Shown here piece by piece: positions 18,092 to 26,556 of a stretch of 64,000 nt of DNA. Each line of letters starts with the position of its first letter. The first letter of the stretch is position 1. The notes beneath the pieces are model-generated. The model made no database searches. It saw nothing but the letters and a program-made list of their open reading frames with translations, and was not told the origin of the DNA. This stretch comes from Brenneria nigrifluens DSM 30175 = ATCC 13028 (GTDB lineage Bacteria > Pseudomonadota > Gammaproteobacteria > Enterobacterales > Enterobacteriaceae), in the NCBI RefSeq assembly GCF_005484965.1, contig NZ_CP034036.1:1612001-1676000 (forward strand). The letters are read 5' to 3'. The position numbers were made by a program, and so were the translations under genes.

Positions 18092-18891
18092 GCGCTCGTA
18101 TTTACGCCGTTAATCAGGGCATTCCGCTGGTTACGCAGCGGCTCGATAAACAGTTTAATCAGCGATCCGTATTGCATAACCTGGACCTGCAGATCCCCGC
18201 CGGACAGTTTATTGCGGTGGTCGGGCGCAGCGGCTGCGGCAAGAGCACGCTGCTGCGGCTGCTGGCCGGGCTGGAGAAACCCAGTTCGGGGCGGCTGCTG
18301 TCGGGCAATCAGCCGCTGCATCAATTGCAGCAGGATATCCGTCTGATGTTTCAGGATGCCAGACTGCTGCCGTGGAAAACGGTGATTGAAAATATCGGCC
18401 TCGGCCTGAAGGGCGACTGGAAGCCCAAGGCGCGGGAAGCGCTGGAGGCGGTGGGGCTGTCCGGTCGGGAAAACGACTGGCCGGCGGCGCTCTCCGGCGG
18501 CCAGAAACAGCGCGTGGCGCTGGCCAGGGCGCTGATTCATCGCCCGCGTCTGCTGTTGCTGGATGAACCGCTGGGCGCGCTGGATGCGCTGACGCGCATT
18601 GAAATGCAGCAGTTGATTGAAAGCCTGTGGCTGGAACAGGGGTTTACCGTGTTGCTGGTGACCCATGACGTCAGCGAAGCGGTCGGCATCGCCGATCGGG
18701 TGATCCTTATCGAACAGGGAAATATCGGCCTGGATTTGCAGATCGATCTGCCTAGGCCCCGTCAGCGCGGGCAGGCCCGCCTGGCGGCGCTGGAGCAGGA
18801 AATTCTGGAACATATCTTTAATCGCCATGACGAGAAGCGCGCCGGGGACGAAGCGGATAGCGGCCTCAAGTACCACGAGGGGCGGCAATGA
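18088..18891 (+). CDS. SsuB-like sulfonate ABC transporter ATPase
   Basis: A 267-residue ABC ATPase with Walker A (GRSGCGKST), Q-loop (MFQDARLLPW), signature LSGGQKQR, Walker B (LLLLDEPLGALD) and the H-loop THDVSEA. It resembles SsuB (QPLHQLQQDIRLMFQDARLLPWK). It energises the transporter formed by the permease immediately upstream. Both its start and its stop overlap the neighbouring genes as ATGA, so permease, ATPase and GRE are translationally coupled. Confidence 0.9.
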   Translation: MSARIYAVNQGIPLVTQRLDKQFNQRSVLHNLDLQIPAGQFIAVVGRSGCGKSTLLRLLAGLEKPSSGRLLSGNQPLHQLQQDIRLMFQDARLLPWKTVIENIGLGLKGDWKPKAREALEAVGLSGRENDWPAALSGGQKQRVALARALIHRPRLLLLDEPLGALDALTRIEMQQLIESLWLEQGFTVLLVTHDVSEAVGIADRVILIEQGNIGLDLQIDLPRPRQRGQARLAALEQEILEHIFNRHDEKRAGDEADSGLKYHEGRQ

Positions 18892-21377
18892 GTGAGGAAA
18901 CGCTGATATTAAGCCCGCAGGAGGCGCGTCTTTTACACTCCCAGGATACGCCCCCGCGGGACGACGCGGGCGGTTCGCGGCGAACCGAGCGCATATTGGC
19001 CGACATCCTGCAGGGAAAACCCGCCATCGACGTTGAGCGTGCCCGCTATTTCACCGAGTCGATGCGCGCCACCGAAGGGCAATTGCTGATTCTGCGCTGG
19101 GCGAAGGCGATGTATCACATCGCGCAGAACATCACCGTGTATATCGACGATGAACAGCTGATCGTCGGCCGCGCCGGTAAACCGGGGCGCTATGGCATTC
19201 TCTATCCCGAACTGGACGGGGATTTTCTCGACGCCGCCATCAGCCAGCTTCCCGCGCGGCGGGAATCGCCGTTTATCATCGATAAGCAGGATAGCGCGGT
19301 GATCCGCGAGGAGATCACCCCCTACTGGCAGGGTAAAACCTACCATGAGCATTTATCCCAGGCGCTGCCGGAAGAGACGCTGCGCCTGACTTACGACCCC
19401 GCCGATCGCCAGACTTCGCGCTTTATCGTCAATGAAACCTCCTCTTTTCGCTCCTCCATTCAATGGGTGCATGATTATGAAAAGGTATTGAAGCGCGGTT
19501 TCAAAGGCATCCGGCAGGACGCCGAGCAGCGCCTGGCGCAGCTGGACCCGTTTAATCCGGTCGATAACGTGGAGAAGGCGCCGTTCCTACAGGCGATTAT
19601 TATCGCCGCCGACGCCGTCGTGCTGTGGGCGCAGCGTCATGCGCGGCTTGCCGCAACGCTGGCGCAAAAAGAGAATAACCCCCGGCGGCGGCAGGAGCTG
19701 CTGGAGATCGCCGAACGCTGTGAATGGGTGCCGGAGCATCCGGCGCGCGACTTCCGCGATGCGCTGCAGGCGCAGTGGTTTACCCAGCTTTTTTCCCGTC
19801 TGGAGCAGAAAACCGGCACCATTATTTCCAACGGTCGTATGGACCAGTATCTTTTCCCTTATTATCAGCGCGACGTTGAGCAGGGGATATTGAATGACGA
19901 ACAGGCGCTGGAATGGCTCTCCTGCATGTGGGTCGCCATGGCGCAGTTTGTGGATTTATATATTTCGCCCACCGGCGGCGCCTTTAACGAAGGCTATGCC
20001 CACTGGGAGGCGGTGACCATCGGCGGGCAGACGCCGCAGGGCATGGATGCCACCAACCCCTTGTCGCACCTGTTTTTACGCTCCAAACGCGAATTCCCGC
20101 TGCATTATCCGGATCTGGCCGCCCGTATTCACAACCGCACGCCGGCGCGTTTCCTGCACGATATTGCGCAGACGATTAAAGAAGGCACCGGCTTTCCTAA
20201 ATTGATCAATGACGAAGAGGTGGTCCCCTTATTGCTCTCCAAAGGGGCCGGGTTCGAGCAGGCCTATGACTATGCGGTTTCCGGCTGCGCCGAATGCCGG
20301 ATGCCGAACCTTGATACCTATACCAGCCCCTGCGCCTATATCAATTTCCCGGCGGCGCTGGAAATGACGCTGTATAACGGACGGATGCAGCGCTACGGCG
20401 GCGAACTGCTGGGGCTGGAAACCGGCGATCCGCTGGATTTCCCCACCTGGGAGGCGTTCTGGCAGGCCTATCTCCGCCAGCATATCAATTTTCTGCGTCA
20501 CGCCTTTATTCAGCAAAAGATCATCATCGATTTGCGCGCCAGGCATTTTGCCTGGCCGCTGGGAACGGCGCTGCATGATTTAGCCATGGACGCCTGCAAA
20601 GATATTCATCAGCCGGTGATTGAGGGCGGGATTGATTTAGGCTACTTCGAATTTATGGGCTACGGCACGGTAATTGATTCGCTGGCGGCGATTAAAAAGC
20701 TGGTCTACGAAGAGCGGCGCATCTCCATGCGGCAATTGCTGGCGGCGCTGGAAAACAATTTCGAACATCATCAGGTGCTGCGCGCCCTGCTGATGAACGC
20801 GCCCAAATACGGCAACAACGATCCCTACGCCGACGATATCGGCAAGGCGCTGGATAAGGTCTGCCTGGAATTCACCCGGCAGTATTCGCAAACCCTGGGG
20901 GTGCATCTCGATCTGCGGCTGGTGCCGTTCACCTCCCACGTGCCGTTCGGCAAGGTGGTGCATGCCACGCCAAACGGCCGTAAAGCCTGGATGCCGCTGT
21001 CGGACGGCTCCTCGGCGTCTCAGGGATGCGACGCCAAAGGGCCGACGGCGGTGCTGCTGTCGAATTATCAGACTAAAAACTATCAGTTCCGCGAGCGGGC
21101 GGCGCGCCTGCTGAATATCAAATTCACTCCGTCCGTCGTCGCCGGGGAGACGGGCACGCGGAAACTGTGCGATTTGATCCGCGCCTGGTGCGACCTGAAA
21201 TTGTGGCACGTGCAATTTAACGTGATCAACCGCGAAACCCTGCTGGCGGCCAAGGCCGATCCGGAACGCTATCGGGGGCTGATTGTGCGCATTGCCGGCT
21301 ACAGCGCCTATTTCACCGATTTGTCGCCGGATTTACAGGACGATCTGATCGCCCGCACCGGTCATGAAATGTTCTAG
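18888..21377 (+). CDS. islA: glycyl radical enzyme, isethionate sulfite-lyase (IslA/IseG type)
   Basis: An 829-residue glycyl radical enzyme. The radical glycine is G804 (RIAGYSAYF); the thiyl Cys and base are C467 and E469 in SGCAECRMP. As I recall them, the pocket residues of Bilophila IslA are R189, Q193, W374, C468, E470, R678, F682 and G805. Each has an equivalent here exactly one position earlier: R188, Q192, W373, C467, E469, R677, F681, G804. This supports cleavage of isethionate to acetaldehyde and sulfite in the cytoplasm without O2. The length also matches. It is translated by coupling to the upstream ATPase (ATGA) and followed 52 bp later by its activase. No dissimilatory sulfite reductase or TRAP transporter is seen, so use as an anaerobic sulfur source is at least as likely as respiration. 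The remembered numbering needs checking. Confidence 0.85.
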   Translation: MSEETLILSPQEARLLHSQDTPPRDDAGGSRRTERILADILQGKPAIDVERARYFTESMRATEGQLLILRWAKAMYHIAQNITVYIDDEQLIVGRAGKPGRYGILYPELDGDFLDAAISQLPARRESPFIIDKQDSAVIREEITPYWQGKTYHEHLSQALPEETLRLTYDPADRQTSRFIVNETSSFRSSIQWVHDYEKVLKRGFKGIRQDAEQRLAQLDPFNPVDNVEKAPFLQAIIIAADAVVLWAQRHARLAATLAQKENNPRRRQELLEIAERCEWVPEHPARDFRDALQAQWFTQLFSRLEQKTGTIISNGRMDQYLFPYYQRDVEQGILNDEQALEWLSCMWVAMAQFVDLYISPTGGAFNEGYAHWEAVTIGGQTPQGMDATNPLSHLFLRSKREFPLHYPDLAARIHNRTPARFLHDIAQTIKEGTGFPKLINDEEVVPLLLSKGAGFEQAYDYAVSGCAECRMPNLDTYTSPCAYINFPAALEMTLYNGRMQRYGGELLGLETGDPLDFPTWEAFWQAYLRQHINFLRHAFIQQKIIIDLRARHFAWPLGTALHDLAMDACKDIHQPVIEGGIDLGYFEFMGYGTVIDSLAAIKKLVYEERRISMRQLLAALENNFEHHQVLRALLMNAPKYGNNDPYADDIGKALDKVCLEFTRQYSQTLGVHLDLRLVPFTSHVPFGKVVHATPNGRKAWMPLSDGSSASQGCDAKGPTAVLLSNYQTKNYQFRERAARLLNIKFTPSVVAGETGTRKLCDLIRAWCDLKLWHVQFNVINRETLLAAKADPERYRGLIVRIAGYSAYFTDLSPDLQDDLIARTGHEMF

Positions 21378-21429
21378 GCGCATGCCGTCGCGGCTGCATT
21401 ATCCGCCGCCCGATTACGGTAAATAAACT

Positions 21430-22371
21430 ATGCCGCTTCCTGCTGAACAGCCCACCGGCTGGGTGTTTAATACCCAGCGCTACTCCCTGCATGACGGCGC
21501 GGGCATCCGCACCCTGGTGTTTCTCAAGGGCTGCCCGCTGCGCTGCGCATGGTGCAGTAATCCCGAATCCCAGCACGGCAGGCCGGAAATCGCCGTTGAC
21601 GGGCGCAAGTGTCTGGGGCGCACGGCCTGCGGCCTGTGCGAGCATCAATGCCCGGCGGCGGCGCTGGCTTACACGCCCGTGGGGGAGGTGCGGATCGATC
21701 GCCGCCGCTGCTCGAACTGTCTGCAATGCGTCGCTCCTTGCCCGACGCGGGCTTTGCACCACTTCGGCGAGCGGATGACGGTACGCCAGGTGCTGGATAT
21801 CGTCGAGTCCGACGCGATTTTTTATCTGCGCTCCGGAGGCGGCTTAACGCTGAGCGGCGGCGAACCGCTGATGCAGGGGAACTTTTCGCTGGCGCTGTTG
21901 CGGGAAGCGAAGAAACATCATATCAATACGCTGCTGGAGACCTGCGGGGAAGGGAACTGGTCGGTATTGCGCGCGCTGGCCGCTTACACCGACGCCGTCT
22001 ACTTTGACGTGAAAAGCCTGAACGACCAACGGCACCGCCGCTTTACGCGGCGCGGCAACCGGCGCATCCTGCACAATCTGCTGCGGCTGCGCCGGGAATT
22101 TCCCGACCTGCCCATTCATGTCCGCACCCCGCTGATTGCGGGATTTAACGCTACGCGGGAGGATATCGACCAAATCGTCGATGTTGTGCTGTCGCTGCCG
22201 CGCGTCAGCTATGAAATCCTGCCTTATCACCGTTTAGGCAGCGACAAGTACCGCCTGCTGGGCCGGGACTATTTTCCCGACGAGCAACGGCTTGAGAATA
22301 ACGGCGCCGCCGATATTATCCGGCATGCCGCCATGCGCTGCGGCGCGCGCTATGGCGTGCCGGCCGGGTGA
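21430..22371 (+). CDS. islB: glycyl radical enzyme activase for IslA
   Basis: A 313-residue radical SAM enzyme that installs the glycyl radical on the neighbouring GRE using SAM and electrons from a flavodoxin or ferredoxin. The radical SAM cluster ligands are C35, C39 and C42 (GCPLRCAWC). An inserted ferredoxin-like domain carries two complete Cys sets, C61/C67/C70/C74 and C94/C97/C100/C104. The SGGEP motif, near residue 142, is present. It is last gene of the rightward operon, converging on the SorC-type regulator 35 bp away. Confidence 0.92.
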   Translation: MPLPAEQPTGWVFNTQRYSLHDGAGIRTLVFLKGCPLRCAWCSNPESQHGRPEIAVDGRKCLGRTACGLCEHQCPAAALAYTPVGEVRIDRRRCSNCLQCVAPCPTRALHHFGERMTVRQVLDIVESDAIFYLRSGGGLTLSGGEPLMQGNFSLALLREAKKHHINTLLETCGEGNWSVLRALAAYTDAVYFDVKSLNDQRHRRFTRRGNRRILHNLLRLRREFPDLPIHVRTPLIAGFNATREDIDQIVDVVLSLPRVSYEILPYHRLGSDKYRLLGRDYFPDEQRLENNGAADIIRHAAMRCGARYGVPAG

Positions 22372-22406
22372 GCGGGGCCGATTTGCGCCGGGAGGCTGCG
22401 CGGCCT

Positions 22407-23369
22407 TTAAAGAGTGCGCGCTGGAGCGGCCAACAGTTTTGTGGCGGTATCTTCATCGGTGACCAGGCCGGTTATCCAGCCGCCGCGCAGCACCGCCTGA
22501 ATGGCGCGGAACTTCTCCTCCCCGCCGGCAAAGGCAATAACCGGTTTTTCGGGGTATTGCCTGATGGTGACGCTGGTCAGGCGGTCGTCCATCGCGCTCG
22601 GCACCCGCTGGCCGTCGGCGCCGATAAAGTGTCCCACGATCTCCGCCGTCACCCCCGCCGCGGTCAGGCTCTCCACTTCTTCGGTGGTGATAAAACCGTC
22701 GTAATGCAGCGGACAGTGATAGTTCATCTGGCCGATGCCGATAAAGGTGACGTCCGCCTGCGCCGCTTTCTCGGTGACCATGCGATAGATGCGGTGATTA
22801 CACCACAGCTCTTTATCCGTCAGATTGTCGGCGAATAACGGCGCCGGCAAAATAAAGTATTTGCCCTGGGTTTTCTCCGCCATCCACAGCGGGACGTCGT
22901 AACGGGTACAGGAACCGTCCGCGGCGATGGCGCCGATAAGCGATACGCAGCTGTGCTGGGGGCGATCGATTTGCGGCAGCTCGTTGATGGTGGAGCGCAG
23001 CGCCCGTCCCGAACCCACGGCGATGACCTGCGGGGATTCCCGGTGGATAAACTGCGCCATCAGCTCGGCGCCGGCCACGGCGATCATCTTATTAAGGCTG
23101 GCGCTGTCCATACCGGCGGAGGGCACCACCAGGCTGGTCGACAGGCGAAAATGATGGGCCAACTGCTGGGACAATGCCGTGCAGTCGGCGACCGGATGCG
23201 TGATATTCACCCTGACCAGGCCGTGCTCGGAGGCCAGCGCCACCAGCCGCTGGGCCGCCTGGCGGGAAACCCCCAATAGCTCGGCGATCTCATGCTGGGT
23301 TTTGCCCGCCACGTAATACATCCAGGCGGCCCGCGCGGCGTGATCCAATTTCCTATCGGTTTTACTCAT
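22407..23369 (-). CDS. dalR: SorC/DeoR-type regulator of D-arabinitol use (DalR-like)
   Basis: A 320-residue SorC-family regulator. It has an N-terminal helix-turn-helix (about 12-55: YYVAGKTQHEIAELLGVSRQAAQRLVALA) and a sugar-phosphate-type effector domain with VGSGRALRSTI and IGQMNYHC stretches. SorC-type proteins bind a sugar or polyol derivative and control adjacent catabolic genes. It is transcribed divergently from dalD, with inverted-repeat operators in the gap. In Klebsiella the D-arabinitol locus has a DalR of this family, which supports the name. It is unlikely to control the convergent GRE operon, whose promoter is 6 kb away. Confidence 0.82.
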   Translation of the reverse strand: MSKTDRKLDHAARAAWMYYVAGKTQHEIAELLGVSRQAAQRLVALASEHGLVRVNITHPVADCTALSQQLAHHFRLSTSLVVPSAGMDSASLNKMIAVAGAELMAQFIHRESPQVIAVGSGRALRSTINELPQIDRPQHSCVSLIGAIAADGSCTRYDVPLWMAEKTQGKYFILPAPLFADNLTDKELWCNHRIYRMVTEKAAQADVTFIGIGQMNYHCPLHYDGFITTEEVESLTAAGVTAEIVGHFIGADGQRVPSAMDDRLTSVTIRQYPEKPVIAFAGGEEKFRAIQAVLRGGWITGLVTDEDTATKLLAAPARTL

Positions 23370-23430
23370 TGATGGTACTCACTTTTAGCAGTGTCAAAAC
23401 TATAACCCGCCGGCGACAGGCGGGTAAATC

Positions 23431-23460
23431 GCTCATTTGCGATATGTGAGCTAAAGCTCA
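23431..23460. promoter_or_regulatory. overlapping TGAGC/GCTCA inverted repeats, operator 1
   Basis: TGAGC-TAAA-GCTCA at 23447-23460 is a 14-bp dyad. A further GCTCA at 23431-23435 pairs with the same TGAGC over an 11-nt gap. The same dyad occurs again at 23514-23527. It lies between the SorC-type regulator and dalD and is the obvious candidate DalR site. Confidence 0.65.
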
Positions 23461-23513
23461 TTCATTGGGCTATTATTCAACTATGCTCTTTTCCCAGGCA
23501 ATTACTCATTTTG

Positions 23514-23527
23514 TGAGCTTATGCTCA
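23514..23527. promoter_or_regulatory. TGAGC-N4-GCTCA operator 2
   Basis: TGAGCTTATGCTCA has the same half-sites and spacing as 23447-23460 and is centred 67 bp from it. It sits just before the dalD ribosome site, so binding here could block transcription or, with the upstream site, form a loop. Confidence 0.65.
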
Positions 23528-23554
23528 TCATCCTGTTGCGAGGTAATAGATATT

Positions 23555-24955
23555 ATGACCACCTTAGAGCACTTTACCTGGATGCATATCGGCGCCGGTT
23601 CATTTCACCGCGCGCATCAGGCCTGGTATCTGCACCGCCTGTTGCTGCAGGGCGACCTACGCTGGTCGATAGCGCTGGGCAATATTCGTGACGACGCCAA
23701 TCCGCTGCTGGAGACCCTGGCGCAACAAAATGGAGAATACGTCCTGGAAACCGTAACGCCGGCCGGGGAGCGCAGCTATGAAAAAATCACCTCTCTGCGC
23801 GCCATTATCCCCTGGGACCCGCAGCTGTCGGCGCTGGTTGAGCAGGGCGCCGACGCCGCAACGCGCGTTATCTCCTTTACCGTGACCGAGGGCGGCTATT
23901 ACCTCGACACCCATTTCAGGCTGGATCAATCAAACGCCGATATCCAGGCCGATCTGCAGGGCGGCGTGCGCACCATTTACGGCGCCGTCGCGCATATTCT
24001 CCGTACCCGCCGGGCGCGGAACAGCGGCGGGGTCACGCTGCTGAGCTGCGACAATGTGCGCCACAACGGCGAACGTTTCCACGACGGGCTGAGCGAATTT
24101 CTGACCCTGCAGGGCGAGGGCGATTTACTGGCCTGGGTGAACGGCCATACCACCACGCCGAACACCATGGTCGACCGCATTACGCCGCGTCCGGCCGCCG
24201 ATATCGCCGCCCGCGTCAAAGAAAAGCTGGGGGTGGACGACCGGGCGCCGGTGATGGGGGAATCCTTTATCCAGTGGGTGGTGGAGGATAACTTTATCGC
24301 CGGGCGCCCGGCGCTGGAAAACGTCGCCGTCGAGATGGTGGATTCGGTGGCGCCCTATGAAGAGGCGAAAATCCGCATCCTCAACGCCAGCCACAGCTGC
24401 ATCGCCTGGGCCGGCACGCTGATCGGCCAGTCCTATATCCATGAAAGCACCGGCACCGACGCTATCCGCCGGATGGCCTATGACTACGTGACCGAGGATG
24501 TGATCCCGTCGCTGGCCCCCAGTCCGCTGGATCTCGGCCAATACCGCGACGTGGTGCTGGAAAGATTCGGCAACCCCTATATCCGCGACACCAACCAGCG
24601 GGTGGCGGCCGACGGGTTTTCCAAAATTCCAGGATTTATCACCCCGACGCTGATCGAGTGCTACGCCCGCGGCCAACAGCCCAGGGCCAGCGCGGCGCTG
24701 CCGGCGCTGTTTTTTATCTTTATGCGCCGCTGGCATGAGGGAACGCTGCCGTACGCCTATCAGGACGGCATTCTGGATGAGGCGGCGACCCACGCCATGT
24801 TCGCTTCGGCCGATCCCCTCGCCGGCTACGCGCGCGATGAGAAGCTGTTCGGGCCGCTGGCCGCCAAAGAGGAGTTCGAACAGTTGCTGCGCGAGACCGT
24901 TGCCCGGCTTGATGCCTGGGCGCGGGCCAATGCGCCGCTGGCCGTCAGCCATTAA
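23555..24955 (+). CDS. dalD: D-arabinitol 4-dehydrogenase
   Basis: A 466-residue polyol-specific long-chain dehydrogenase that oxidises D-arabinitol to D-xylulose with NAD. It closely follows Klebsiella DalD as remembered: HIGAGSFHRAHQAWYLH at the N-terminus (NAD site), LLSCDNVRHNGERFHDG, NTMVDRITPRPAAD, and the catalytic-region KIRILNASHS with its Lys. I start at the ATG at 23555, which has GCGAGGT upstream and matches the family N-terminus. A longer frame from 23465 would run through the operator. It is first gene of an operon with the kinase and a sugar ABC transporter. Confidence 0.9.
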   Translation: MTTLEHFTWMHIGAGSFHRAHQAWYLHRLLLQGDLRWSIALGNIRDDANPLLETLAQQNGEYVLETVTPAGERSYEKITSLRAIIPWDPQLSALVEQGADAATRVISFTVTEGGYYLDTHFRLDQSNADIQADLQGGVRTIYGAVAHILRTRRARNSGGVTLLSCDNVRHNGERFHDGLSEFLTLQGEGDLLAWVNGHTTTPNTMVDRITPRPAADIAARVKEKLGVDDRAPVMGESFIQWVVEDNFIAGRPALENVAVEMVDSVAPYEEAKIRILNASHSCIAWAGTLIGQSYIHESTGTDAIRRMAYDYVTEDVIPSLAPSPLDLGQYRDVVLERFGNPYIRDTNQRVAADGFSKIPGFITPTLIECYARGQQPRASAALPALFFIFMRRWHEGTLPYAYQDGILDEAATHAMFASADPLAGYARDEKLFGPLAAKEEFEQLLRETVARLDAWARANAPLAVSH

Positions 24956-24987
24956 TTTCACCCTACCTTAACCCAGAGGGAGCGATT

Positions 24988-26457
24988 ATGTATCTCGGTC
25001 TTGATTTAGGCACCTCGGAGATAAAAATCGTCATTATCGACGACGCGGGGACGCTGGTCGCCGGCGAAGGCGAAGCGCTGACCGTACAGCGGCCGCACCC
25101 GCAGTGGTCGGAACAGGACCCGGCCCAGTGGTGGGCGGCCGCCAACCGGGCCATCGGCCGGTTACGCGCCCGCCATGGGGATATCTGGCCGGGCATTCGC
25201 AGCATCGGCCTGTCCGGGCAGATGCACGGAGCGGTGCTGCTGGATGCAGCCGATCGGGTTCTCCGACCGGCCATCCTGTGGAATGACACCCGCTGCGCCG
25301 CGGAGTGCGACGAACTGACCGCGCGGGCGCCGGAACTGCATCGCATCGCCGGTAATCTGGCGATGCCCGGTTTTACCGCCCCCAAGCTGCTGTGGGTGGC
25401 TAAACACGAACCGCAACTATTCGCTCGCATCAACACCGTGCTGTTGCCGAAGGATTATCTGCGCCTGATGATGAGCGGCGAGAAAGTCTCCGACATGTCC
25501 GATGCGGCGGGAACCCTGTGGCTGGACGTCGCCCAACGGGACTGGTCGGACGCGCTGCTGCAAGCCTGCGGTCTGACGCGTGACCATATGCCCGCGCTGG
25601 TGGAGGGCTCCGCGCCTTCCGCCCGCCTGAAGGCGGATGTGGCCCGCGAGTGGGGGCTGGCGGAAACGGTCATCGTCGCCGGCGGCGGCGGGGATAACGC
25701 CGCCAGCGCCGTGGGGATTGGGGCGGTGAACAGCGGCGACGCGTTTATCTCCCTGGGCACCTCCGGGGTGATTTTTGTGGTCAACGAAAGTTTTCGCCCC
25801 AATCCGCAGTCGGCGGTGCATGCGTTCTGCCATGCCCTGCCGCAGCGCTGGCACCAGATGAGCGTCATGCTTACCGCGGCCAGCGCCCTGCGCTGGCTGT
25901 GCCGCATTTTGCGTACCGATGAACCCACCCTGCTGGCGGAAGTGGCCGAGCTGAGCAAGGACGAGCAACTGCGGGCGCCGATCTTCCTGCCCTATCTTTC
26001 CGGCGAACGTACTCCCCATAACGACCCTATCGCCAGCGGCTCCTTCCACGGCATGACGCACTCCACCGAGCGCGCCGCGCTGGCCTATGCGGTGCTGGAG
26101 GGCGTCGCCTTCGGCCTGGTCGACGGTCTGGAGGTGATGAAGCAGGCCGGCAGCCGCATCGAACAGTTTTCGCTGATCGGCGGCGGCGCGCGCAGTCCCT
26201 GGTGGGCGCAGCTGATTGCCGACGTGATGGATATCCCGGTGGTGACGCACCGGGACGGCGCGGCCGGCGGCGCATTGGGCGCCGCGCGCCTCGGCTGGCT
26301 GGCGGCTGGCGGCGATGAGGCGCAGGTGTGCGCCAAACCGGCGATCGATAGCCGTTTTACCGCCGGCGGCGAGCGGGCCGAACGGCTGCGCGGCCGTTTA
26401 GCCCGTTACCGGCTGTTTTACCGTCAGCAGGTGGAGGCCAGGACAAGGGTTCAATAG
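24988..26457 (+). CDS. dalK: xylulokinase (DalK/XylB type)
   Basis: A 489-residue FGGY-family kinase that phosphorylates D-xylulose from DalD to xylulose 5-phosphate for the pentose phosphate pathway. The phosphate motif GLDLGTSEIKIVIID is at the N-terminus. SGQMHGAVLLD and LWNDTR follow, and the second ATPase motif is in the GGGARSPWWAQLIADV region (about 392-407). GAGGGAG precedes the ATG. It lies 32 bp after dalD. Confidence 0.92.
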   Translation: MYLGLDLGTSEIKIVIIDDAGTLVAGEGEALTVQRPHPQWSEQDPAQWWAAANRAIGRLRARHGDIWPGIRSIGLSGQMHGAVLLDAADRVLRPAILWNDTRCAAECDELTARAPELHRIAGNLAMPGFTAPKLLWVAKHEPQLFARINTVLLPKDYLRLMMSGEKVSDMSDAAGTLWLDVAQRDWSDALLQACGLTRDHMPALVEGSAPSARLKADVAREWGLAETVIVAGGGGDNAASAVGIGAVNSGDAFISLGTSGVIFVVNESFRPNPQSAVHAFCHALPQRWHQMSVMLTAASALRWLCRILRTDEPTLLAEVAELSKDEQLRAPIFLPYLSGERTPHNDPIASGSFHGMTHSTERAALAYAVLEGVAFGLVDGLEVMKQAGSRIEQFSLIGGGARSPWWAQLIADVMDIPVVTHRDGAAGGALGAARLGWLAAGGDEAQVCAKPAIDSRFTAGGERAERLRGRLARYRLFYRQQVEARTRVQ

Positions 26458-26496
26458 CCCCTGGGGCTTCCCGACCGGCGGCAAATACCATAAGAA

Positions 26497-26526
26497 GTAG
26501 ACGGCTTCGCCCTACCTGACGTCTAC
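26497..26526 (+). other. intercistronic hairpin between dalK and the transporter genes
   Basis: GTAGACG pairs with CGTCTAC across a 16-nt loop in the 99-bp gap. There is no T-run, so it is more likely an mRNA-processing or stabilising hairpin than a terminator. It may raise binding-protein expression relative to the upstream genes. Confidence 0.4.
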
Positions 26527-26556
26527 CCCATCGCAAAAAGAGAAGGAAAGAGACAG

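Noticed and set aside
18888..21377. Reading the first GRE as choline TMA-lyase or propanediol dehydratase
   Set aside because: The Arg, Gln, Trp, Arg and Phe positions match isethionate sulfite-lyase at a constant offset, and the neighbours are sulfonate-type transporters rather than microcompartment genes.
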